This document shows, in pieces, positions 7,425 to 14,764 of a stretch of 23,954 bases of DNA. Where the stretch lies: contig DASSKF010000098.1 of the NCBI GenBank assembly GCA_035690725.1, positions 1 through 23,954 of the forward strand, read 5' to 3'. Source of the stretch: DASSKF01 sp035690725 (GTDB lineage: Bacteria > Actinomycetota > Actinomycetes > Actinomycetales > Dermatophilaceae). The notes under the pieces are model-generated. The model was not told where the DNA came from. It saw only the letters and a program-made list of their open reading frames with translations, and searched no databases. Every line of letters begins with the position of its first letter. Positions within the stretch are counted from its first letter, which is position 1. Made by a program: the position numbers and the translations under genes.

Positions 7425-7479
7425 CTGCTCATCCCTTCGGTCGACAGCAGGCACCTCGCATACCCGGTCGACCGAGGCG

Positions 7480-7498
7480 GAAAACGGGCGCGGCCCGT
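7480..7498 (-). terminator. Rho-independent terminator of the inositol-monophosphatase-family gene
   Basis: On the minus strand ACGGGC-CGC-GCCCGT forms a 6-bp GC-rich stem (7498-7484) followed at once by TTTT (7483-7480). It lies 4 nt after the stop of the gene at 7502. Confidence 0.7.
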
Positions 7499-7501
7499 CC
7501 C

Positions 7502-8293
7502 CTACAGCCGCCGGAAGGACTCGCCCATCTCCGCCAGCGCCGTGTCGAACGCGGCGGGGCTGCCCGCGGCGAGGACGCCGTGCCCACGGCTGCGCGGGTC
7601 GTAGTCGGACCCGTCGGCTCGCCCCACGCGGCCGCCGCTCTCGCCGGCGATCAGGGCGCCGGGCGCGTGGTCCCACGGCATCACCCGGCGGTAGACGAGG
7701 TAGTCGACCAGCCCCGAGGCGAGCCGGCCGTAGTCCACCCCGCAGCACAGGTGCGTCGGTCCGAGGGGCTCCAGCCGGCCGATGTCGGCCCCCCACAGCC
7801 GGCGGTATGACGTCGCGCCGCGCAGCTGCTCGGCCGCACCACCGGGGAGGGACCGGGAGATCGCCACCCCGTTGCACTCGGCGCCGGCGCCGCGTTCGGC
7901 GACGTAGGCCAGCTCGTGCTGCGGCTGCCAGATCCAGGCGCGCACCGTCTGCCCGCCGCGCAGCTCGGCCACCATCACCGCGTGGTCGGGGGAGCCGGCC
8001 ACGAAGTTCTTCGTGCCGTCCACCGGGTCGACGGTCCAGGCGTGGTCGGCCGCGGTGAACCGGTCGAGGATCGAAGGGTCCCCGTCGACGGCCTCCTCGC
8101 CGGCGACCAGGGCGTCCGGGTCGTCCGCGAGCAGGGCGCGGGTGATCAGCTGCTCGGACTCCCGGTCGGCGACGGTGACCAGGTCGCCGGGGTGCTTCTC
8201 CTCGATCTGGTCGTCGGCGAGCTTCCGGAAGCGGGGGTTGATGACCGCCTCGGCGGTCTCCTGGAGCAGTTGCAGCACGGCGTCGGTGTCCAC
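7502..8293 (-). CDS. Inositol-monophosphatase-family phosphatase (histidinol-phosphatase is possible)
   Basis: A Mg-dependent sugar- or polyol-phosphate phosphatase of about 263 residues. All three metal-site motifs of the family are present: GEEAVDG, WTVDPVDGTKNFVAGSP, and MPWDHAPGALIAGESGG near the C-terminus. The family covers inositol-1-phosphatase, HisN-type histidinol-phosphatase and PAP phosphatase, and the sequence alone does not settle the substrate. I chose GTG at 8293, which has GGCAGG about 9 nt upstream. TTG at 8302 in the same frame would add three residues. It is divergent from the HAD phosphatase gene and followed by a terminator, so it is probably a single-gene transcript. 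Confidence 0.9.
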   Translation of the reverse strand: MDTDAVLQLLQETAEAVINPRFRKLADDQIEEKHPGDLVTVADRESEQLITRALLADDPDALVAGEEAVDGDPSILDRFTAADHAWTVDPVDGTKNFVAGSPDHAVMVAELRGGQTVRAWIWQPQHELAYVAERGAGAECNGVAISRSLPGGAAEQLRGATSYRRLWGADIGRLEPLGPTHLCCGVDYGRLASGLVDYLVYRRVMPWDHAPGALIAGESGGRVGRADGSDYDPRSRGHGVLAAGSPAAFDTALAEMGESFRRL

Positions 8294-8331
8294 GGGGTCC
8301 AACCTGCCAGATCACGATCCGGTGGTCGTTT

Positions 8332-8360
8332 CGGACACCCACCCGGGACGCGGCTACCGT
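8332..8360 (+). promoter_or_regulatory. Promoter of the HAD hydrolase gene, probably leaderless
   Basis: CGGACA (8332-8337, -35-like) and TACCGT (8355-8360, -10) are 17 nt apart. Transcription would begin about 7 nt downstream, on the GTG at 8368. Confidence 0.5.
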
Positions 8361-8367
8361 GGAGTAC

Positions 8368-8994
8368 GTGCGCTTCACCATCGGGTTCGACCTCGACATG
8401 ACCCTCGTGGACTCCCGCCGGGGGATCCTCGCCACGATGCGCGCCGCCCTGCGCGACCAGGGTGTCGCCGTCGACGACCAGCAGCTGTGGCCACACATCG
8501 GCGAACCCCTCGAGCAGACCCTCGGTCGCTTCGTCGGAGGGGCGGCACTGCAGCAGGCCTGCGCCGACTACCGGCGGGAGTACCTGCGCAGCGCGGTGCC
8601 GGTCACCCGGCTCATGCCCGGGGCCAGGGAGTCCTTCGACCTCATCCACGACCTCGGCGGACGGGCCGTCGTCGTCAGTGCGAAGGTCACCGAGGCGGTG
8701 CAGGCGGTGCTCGACCACGTGGGCCTGACGGCCGAGGAGGTCCAGGGCGGCCTGTTCGCCGACGGCAAGGCCACCGTGCTGCGCAAGCAGCGGGCCACGG
8801 TCTACGTCGGTGACCACGTGGGGGACGTGCAGGCGGCCCGGGCCGCGGACGCCACCGCCGTGGCGGTCCTCACCGGGCCCAACGACAAGGCGGCGCTGGA
8901 GCGGGCCGGGGCGGACGTCATACTGGATGGCCTGGGGGAGTTCCCGGGGTGGCTGCGGGAGTGGCGGACGACGGGCAGTTACGTCGCGGTCTAG
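8368..8994 (+). CDS. HAD-superfamily hydrolase (phosphoglycolate-phosphatase-like)
   Basis: A soluble phosphatase of about 208 residues. Motif I is IGFDLDMTLVDS, with the nucleophile and acid/base aspartates. A helical cap of about 65 residues follows, then motif II in VVVSAK, a candidate motif III lysine in GKATVLRKQ, and motif IV YVGDHVGDVQAA. The substrate cannot be read from the sequence. GTG at 8368 (VRFTIGFD) fits a leaderless start behind the TACCGT box; GTG at 8359 is an alternative three codons upstream. The cold-shock-domain gene follows after 82 bp with a possible own -10 (TACCCT, 8999-9004). Confidence 0.88.
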   Translation: MRFTIGFDLDMTLVDSRRGILATMRAALRDQGVAVDDQQLWPHIGEPLEQTLGRFVGGAALQQACADYRREYLRSAVPVTRLMPGARESFDLIHDLGGRAVVVSAKVTEAVQAVLDHVGLTAEEVQGGLFADGKATVLRKQRATVYVGDHVGDVQAARAADATAVAVLTGPNDKAALERAGADVILDGLGEFPGWLREWRTTGSYVAV

Positions 8995-9076
8995 CGGTTA
9001 CCCTGTGGTGGGCACCCGGCGGGAGCGCGCTGAGGCGCCCGGTCCCCGAGCAACCCCGGAGAGCAAGAGGTGGGCT

Positions 9077-9478
9077 GTGCCGACAGGCAAGGTCAGGTTC
9101 TACGACCCCGAGCGCAAGTTCGGGTTCATCACCGACGACGACGGCGGTGACGTCTACCTCCCCGGCAAGGCACTACCCGAGGGGGTCGACGTCGTGCGCA
9201 GCGGCACCCGCGTGGAGTTCGGCATCGTCGAGGGGCGGCGCGGCGCGCAGGCCCTGTCGGTGCACCTGCTCGACCCGGTGCCGTCCGTGGCCCGCGGCGT
9301 GGCCGCGAAGAACCGCAAGCCGGCCGACGAGATGGCGGTCGTGGTCGAGGACGTCATCAAGCTGCTCGACGACGCGTCGAACCAGCTGCGGCACGGTCGC
9401 TACCCCGACCGCAAGCGCTCCGCGTCGCTGGCCAAGAGCCTGCGCGCGGTGGCGGACCAGTTCGAGGCAGGAGCCTGA
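9077..9478 (+). CDS. Cold-shock-domain protein with a C-terminal extension
   Basis: A nucleic-acid-binding protein of 133 residues. Residues 1-67 form a cold-shock domain (TGKVRFYDPERKFGFITDDD, then DVYLPGKALPEG). RNP1 is KFGFI at 14-18. RNP2 reads DVYLP rather than the usual DVFVH, so one aromatic/His contact differs. A second, mostly helical part (about 80-130) is absent from the roughly 67-residue Csp proteins. The start is GTG at 9077, preceded by AAGAGGTG. The 5' leader may be about 66 nt. The DUF3027 gene begins 5 nt after the stop, so the two form an operon; the same pairing is, to my knowledge, common in actinobacteria. Confidence 0.9.
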   Translation: MPTGKVRFYDPERKFGFITDDDGGDVYLPGKALPEGVDVVRSGTRVEFGIVEGRRGAQALSVHLLDPVPSVARGVAAKNRKPADEMAVVVEDVIKLLDDASNQLRHGRYPDRKRSASLAKSLRAVADQFEAGA

Positions 9479-9483
9479 CGTCG

Positions 9484-10224
9484 ATGGCCACGAGCAAGGA
9501 CGACGCGACGCTGTTCGGCGCGGTGGACCTCGCGCGGGAGGCCGCCGAGGGCATCGCCGAGCCGGGGACCGTCGGCGAGCACCTCGGTGCCGAGATGGAC
9601 GGCGAGCGGCTCGCGACGCACTACTTCGCCTGCACAGCGAAGGCCTACCCCGGCTGGCGGTGGGCGATCACGGTCGCCCGGGCACCGCGTGCCCGCCGGG
9701 CGACCGTCTGCGAGACGAACCTGGTGCCCGGCGAGGGCGCCCTCGTCGCGCCCGAGTGGCTCCCGTATGCCGACCGGCTCGCCCCCGGGGACATCGGAGC
9801 GGGCGACGTCACCCCCTTCGTCGAGGAGGACCCGCGGCTCGAGCCCGGGTTCGAGGCCACCGGCGATGAGGACGTCGACCAGGTGGCCCAGTGGGAGCTC
9901 GGTCTCGGCCGGCCGCGCGTGCTGTCCGCCGAGGGCCGCGACGAGGCCGCCCAGCGCTGGTACGACGGGGAGCACGGCCCGGCGTCACCGGTCGCGCAGA
10001 AGGCACCGGCACCGTGCGCGACCTGCGGGTTCTTCGTCCCGATGGCGGGTGCTCTCCGGTCTTTTTTCGGCGTGTGCGCCAACGCCTGGTCTCCCTCCGA
10101 CGGTCGCGTCGTGAGCCTTGACCACGGTTGCGGCGCGCACAGCGAGGTGGACATCGACAAGCCGGAGCCTGCGACGCTCGACGAGCCGGTGCTCGACGAG
10201 CTGGCCGTCGACGTCCTGGCCTAG
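9484..10224 (+). CDS. DUF3027 family protein
   Basis: A 246-residue protein of the actinobacterial DUF3027 family; its function is not known. The N-terminal two thirds include GWRWAITVARAPRARRATVCE and an acidic middle. The C-terminal part holds a probable zinc-binding site: CATCGFFVP, then CANAWSP and DHGCGAHSEVD, four cysteines with nearby histidines. The start is ATG at 9484, with GGAG in the end of the preceding gene. Co-transcription with the cold-shock-domain gene suggests a role with RNA or the ribosome, but that is inference. Confidence 0.88.
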   Translation: MATSKDDATLFGAVDLAREAAEGIAEPGTVGEHLGAEMDGERLATHYFACTAKAYPGWRWAITVARAPRARRATVCETNLVPGEGALVAPEWLPYADRLAPGDIGAGDVTPFVEEDPRLEPGFEATGDEDVDQVAQWELGLGRPRVLSAEGRDEAAQRWYDGEHGPASPVAQKAPAPCATCGFFVPMAGALRSFFGVCANAWSPSDGRVVSLDHGCGAHSEVDIDKPEPATLDEPVLDELAVDVLA

Positions 10225-10301
10225 GGCCCGGGGTGGGCCGCTCGCGAGGTGGTGGAGGGGAGTGAGGCACCCTGACCCTTCTCGCGGCGTTCGGTGAGCC
10301 C

Positions 10302-10994
10302 ATGGGCGAGGGCTGGCTCCAGCTGGCCGAGCTCGCCCTGGCGCTCGTGCTGTCGGCGGCGATCGGGCTGGAGCGTGAGCTGCGCGGCAAGAGCGCCGGT
10401 CTGCGGACCCACGCCCTCATCGGGTTCGCCGCCGCGCTCTTCGTCCTGGTTTCGAAGTACGGCTTCACCGACGTGCTGGGTCCGCAGGTCCGGCTCGACC
10501 CCTCCCGGATCGCCGCCGGCATCGTCTCGGGTATCGGCTTCATCGGCGGCGGGCTGATCTTCGTGCGCCGGGACGCCGTGCGCGGGCTCACCACGGCCGC
10601 CTCCGTGTGGCTGACCACCGCGGTCGGTATGGCGGCCGGCGCCGGGCTGCCCGTCATCGCCACGGTCACCACCGCCGGGTTCTTCGGCGTCGTCTTCGGC
10701 CTCCGCCCGCTCGCGCGGCACCTGCCGGGCGCCGCCCACCGGCAGCGGGAGCTGACCATCACCTACGAGGAGGGGCGGGGGCTGCTGCGGCAGATCCTGC
10801 AGATGTGCACCGAGCAGGGCTGGACCGTCGCCGAGGTGGCCACCCGGCGCCCGAGCGAGCCGGAGCACGTCGACTCGATGGTGAGCGTCCAGCTGCGGCT
10901 GGACGGTGGGCACGACGCGACCCGGCTGGTCGAGCTGGTCTCCGCCCTCGACGGCGTCGTCGCCGTCCGGTCGGCCGACCCCGAGGACGAGTAG
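10302..10994 (+). CDS. MgtC/SapB family membrane protein
   Basis: A 230-residue protein. About five hydrophobic segments fill residues 8-140. They carry the MgtC-family blocks AAIGLERELRGKSAGLRTHALIG and SRIAAGIVSGIGFIGGGLIF, followed by GLTTAASVWLTTAVG. A soluble C-terminal domain (about 150-230) resembles the ACT-like tail of this family. Members act in magnesium limitation or membrane energetics rather than as proven Mg importers. I chose ATG at 10302 with GGTGAG just upstream. It is convergent with the DUF2530 gene (6-bp gap). The 77 bp before it contain a GGCCC/GGGCC hairpin (10225-10239) after the DUF3027 gene but no T-run. Confidence 0.88.
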   Translation: MGEGWLQLAELALALVLSAAIGLERELRGKSAGLRTHALIGFAAALFVLVSKYGFTDVLGPQVRLDPSRIAAGIVSGIGFIGGGLIFVRRDAVRGLTTAASVWLTTAVGMAAGAGLPVIATVTTAGFFGVVFGLRPLARHLPGAAHRQRELTITYEEGRGLLRQILQMCTEQGWTVAEVATRRPSEPEHVDSMVSVQLRLDGGHDATRLVELVSALDGVVAVRSADPEDE

Positions 10995-11000
10995 CCCCCG

Positions 11001-11273
11001 TCAGGCGTCGGCGGCGTTGCCGCGGCCCCGGCGGATGTAGAACCACCCGAACACGCCGATCCCGACGCCCGCCACGCACGCCCACGGCCACCACGAGCGG
11101 CCCGCCCCATGCAGGGCGGGGACGATCAGCGTGACGACGAGCGCCACGAGCCACGCCAGCGTGCCGGCCTCGACGATGCGCAGCGTGTTCACCCTGAGCG
11201 GCACCAGCACGGCGCTTCCCTGCGCCCGCGGGGCCCCGCCCGCCCGGCTCTTCTCCCCCTCACGCGCACCCAC
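11001..11273 (-). CDS. DUF2530 small membrane protein
   Basis: A 90-residue protein matching the actinobacterial DUF2530 family: PLRVNTLRIVEAGTLAWLVA at about 25-44, then the family's conserved SWWPWACVAG (60-69) and a C-terminal IRRGRGNAADA. There are two membrane segments (about 34-53 and 64-80). Function is unknown. It starts at GTG 11273. A perfect-spacing -10 (TACGCT, 11285-11280) ends 6 nt before it, so the transcript is probably leaderless. It is divergent from the purine permease gene, with 81 bp between the two starts. Confidence 0.85.
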   Translation of the reverse strand: MGAREGEKSRAGGAPRAQGSAVLVPLRVNTLRIVEAGTLAWLVALVVTLIVPALHGAGRSWWPWACVAGVGIGVFGWFYIRRGRGNAADA

Positions 11274-11279
11274 GGGACC

Positions 11280-11285
11280 AGCGTA
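11280..11285 (-). promoter_or_regulatory. -10 box of the leaderless DUF2530 promoter
   Basis: TACGCT on the minus strand, 6 nt upstream of the GTG start at 11273. A weak -35-like TGCGAC is found 18 nt further upstream (11309-11304). Confidence 0.45.
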
Positions 11286-11341
11286 GCCGGGGCCGCCGGA
11301 CCGGTCGCAGGTCGGATTCCGGTGCGGCGCGGCCACCGCCC

Positions 11342-11347
11342 TATCCT
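11342..11347 (+). promoter_or_regulatory. -10 box of the leaderless purine permease promoter
   Basis: TATCCT lies 7 nt before the ATG at 11355, with no ribosome binding site between. No clear -35 is visible. Confidence 0.45.
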
Positions 11348-11354
11348 TGGCGCC

Positions 11355-12833
<1,479 letters not shown>

Positions 12834-12863
12834 GGTCGACCCGTCGGGGCCGGGGTCGGAATG

Positions 12864-12891
12864 CTTAGCACGGCTAATGAGTTATGCTAAG
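12864..12891. promoter_or_regulatory. MarR-type operator/promoter region of the marR-MFS operon
   Basis: CTTAGCA (12864-12870) and TGCTAAG (12885-12891) form a perfect 7-bp inverted repeat with a 14-nt spacer. A second, overlapping one, TTAGC-ACG-GCTAA, lies at 12865-12877. A -10-like TATGCT (12883-12888) falls inside the right arm. AT-rich inverted repeats at the promoter of a marR-transporter pair are the usual autorepression sites, so this is the probable target of the adjacent MarR. Confidence 0.65.
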
Positions 12892-13368
12892 GAGATCCCG
12901 GAAGGAGCCGCCACGTCCACATCGTCGTCCCAGACCACCACCCGACCTCGCACCCTGACGCTCGGCCAGCTCGCCGCCGAGCTGCGGCTGTCGTGCATGC
13001 GGATCAGCCGGCGCGTCCGCTTCGAGAGCACGAACGTCGTCGCCCCCAACCAGTTCAGCGTGCTCTGCCGCCTGGAGAATGCTCCGCGCACTCCGCGTGA
13101 GCTGGCGGAGATCGAGCGCGTCAGCGCCCCGAGCATGACCCGCACCGTCGCCTCCCTCGTCGAGCGGGAGCTGGTGTCCCGCGCCGACGACCCCGACGAC
13201 GGACGCCAGGTGATCCTGTCGTTGACCGCAGACGGCAAGCGCACTCTTCGTGACATCCGGCGCCGCCGCGACCAGTGGATGGCGACCCGGCTGCAGCGGC
13301 TCAGCGCCGAGGAGCGCGAGGTCCTCGCCCGGGCCAGCGCCATCCTCGAGAGGGTGGCGAACGAGTGA
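12877..13368 (+). CDS. MarR-family transcriptional regulator
   Basis: A winged-helix regulator of up to 163 residues. The dimerisation helix is near 30-55, the recognition helix region is TPRELAEIERVSAPSMTRTV (72-91), and the wing is SRADDPDDGRQVILSLTADG (101-120), all typical of MarR. The start is uncertain. ATG at 12877 is the only usual start codon before residue 41, but it lies within the operator, upstream of the predicted -10, and has no ribosome binding site. A strong GGAAGGAG (12900-12907) lies 5 nt before an in-frame ACG (12913, residue 13). The MFS gene overlaps the stop (GTGA), so the regulator probably controls that exporter. Confidence 0.9.
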   Translation: MSYAKEIPEGAATSTSSSQTTTRPRTLTLGQLAAELRLSCMRISRRVRFESTNVVAPNQFSVLCRLENAPRTPRELAEIERVSAPSMTRTVASLVERELVSRADDPDDGRQVILSLTADGKRTLRDIRRRRDQWMATRLQRLSAEEREVLARASAILERVANE

Positions 13369-14654
13369 GCCCGACCTTCCGCTCACTCTCCATCTACAAC
13401 TACCGCCTCTACTGGACCGGCGCCTTCATCTCCAACGTCGGCACCTGGATGAGCCGCGTCTCCCAGGACTGGCTGGTCCTCACCGAGCTGACCGACAACT
13501 CGGCGACGGCGATGGGGATCGTCACGGCGCTGCAGTTCGTGCCGATCGTGGTGCTGGCGCCGTTCGGCGGTGTCATCGCCGACCGGTTCCGCAAGCGCCG
13601 GATCCTCGCCGTGACGCAGACCGCACTGGCGGTGACCTCCCTGCTCACCGGTGCGCTCATCGTCAGCGGCGTGGTCGAGCTCTGGCACATCTACCTGCTC
13701 GCGTTCCTGCAGGGCGTGGCCACCGCGATCGACAACCCGGCACGGCAGACCTTCGTGTCCGAGATGGTGCCGCGCGAGTCGATCAGCAACGCGGTGAGCC
13801 TCAACAGCGCCTCGTTCAACGCCGCCCGGATGATCGGCCCCGGCGTCGCCGGCGTCACCATCGCGTGGCTCGGCACCGGTCCGGCCTTCTTCCTCAACAC
13901 GCTGAGCTTCGTGGCCGTCCTCGTCGCGCTGTTCCACATGCGCCCGGCCGAGCTGCGACCCGCTCCAGCGGTGCGGACCAGGGGATCCCTGCGTGAAGGC
14001 GCGCGCTACGTCGCGCACCGGCCCGACCTGGTCGTGATCATGGTGCTCGTCTTCATGCTGGGCACCTTCGGTCTCAACTTCCGGATGACCACGGCGCTCA
14101 TGGCGACCGACGTGTTCCACGAGGGAGCCGGTGGCTACGGCCTGCTCGGCTCGATCATGGCGATCGGGTCCCTGGCCGGTGCGCTGCTGACCGCCCGCCG
14201 GCCCCGGCCGCGGCTGCGCTTCCTGCTCGCCGGGCTGGCCGGGTTCACCCTCGCCACGTTCGCCGGTGGGATCGCTCCCAGCTACCTGCTGCTCGCCGTC
14301 TTCCTCGTGCCGATCGGCTTCACCACCCTGGTCAGCACCACGAGCGCGAACTCGATGGTGCAGCTGTCGGTGGAGCCGCAGATGCGCGGGCGGGTCATGT
14401 CGCTCTACATGGCGGTGCTGATGGGCGGGACACCGCTCGGTGCGCCGTTGATCGGCTGGATCGGCGACGCCTTCGGCGCCCGCTGGACGATCCTCATCGG
14501 GACGGTCGCGGTGGGGTTGTCGGTCGTCGTGGCCGGCTTCTACCTGGTGCGCCACGAGCACCTGCGCGTGGAGTACCGGCGTGGCCGGCACCACCCGATC
14601 GCCCTCGTCCGGCAGCCGGGCGGTCGGTCGGTGCGGGAGCGAGTCGCGTCGTGA
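13365..14654 (+). CDS. MFS exporter, EntS/MFS_3-like
   Basis: A 429-residue major facilitator with about 12 membrane segments. The N-terminus SIYNYRLYWTGAFISNVGTW, continuing into MSRVSQDWLVL, is characteristic of the enterobactin-exporter-like (DHA3/MFS_3) group. The loop 2-3 signature is GGVIADRFRKRRIL, and the motif PARQTFVSEMVP follows. It is likely a drug or small-molecule exporter, with unknown substrate. It starts at GTG 13365 in the GTGA overlap with marR, implying coupled translation. An open frame further upstream lies within marR and is not credible. Its own stop overlaps the start of a 29-codon ORF. Confidence 0.92.
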   Translation: MSPTFRSLSIYNYRLYWTGAFISNVGTWMSRVSQDWLVLTELTDNSATAMGIVTALQFVPIVVLAPFGGVIADRFRKRRILAVTQTALAVTSLLTGALIVSGVVELWHIYLLAFLQGVATAIDNPARQTFVSEMVPRESISNAVSLNSASFNAARMIGPGVAGVTIAWLGTGPAFFLNTLSFVAVLVALFHMRPAELRPAPAVRTRGSLREGARYVAHRPDLVVIMVLVFMLGTFGLNFRMTTALMATDVFHEGAGGYGLLGSIMAIGSLAGALLTARRPRPRLRFLLAGLAGFTLATFAGGIAPSYLLLAVFLVPIGFTTLVSTTSANSMVQLSVEPQMRGRVMSLYMAVLMGGTPLGAPLIGWIGDAFGARWTILIGTVAVGLSVVVAGFYLVRHEHLRVEYRRGRHHPIALVRQPGGRSVRERVAS

Positions 14655-14740
14655 CCCCTCGCTTCCGCCGCTGGATCGTGGTGGTCGCCCTGGTCGTGCT
14701 GATCGGGGCCGCGATCGTCGGCAGCGTCGTCCCGCGCTGA
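14651..14740 (+). CDS. 29-residue single-pass membrane peptide, coupled to the MFS gene
   Basis: GTG at 14651 overlaps the MFS stop (GTGA), and the frame ends at TGA 14738-14740. The peptide begins MTPRFRRW, has one hydrophobic helix (VVVALVVLIGAAIVGSVV, about residues 10-27) and ends PR. The basic N-terminus suggests it faces the cytoplasm. The overlap style matches marR-MFS upstream. It ends 24 bp before the convergent pepN. No family recognised. It could assist or regulate the exporter, or be a chance frame. Confidence 0.5.
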   Translation: MTPRFRRWIVVVALVVLIGAAIVGSVVPR

Positions 14741-14764
14741 CCGAGCTCCGGTGGAGGGAGGGCG

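Noticed and set aside
10225..10239. Terminator after the DUF3027 gene
   Set aside because: A 5-bp GGCCC/GGGCC stem is present but there is no T-run, so it is too weak to call.
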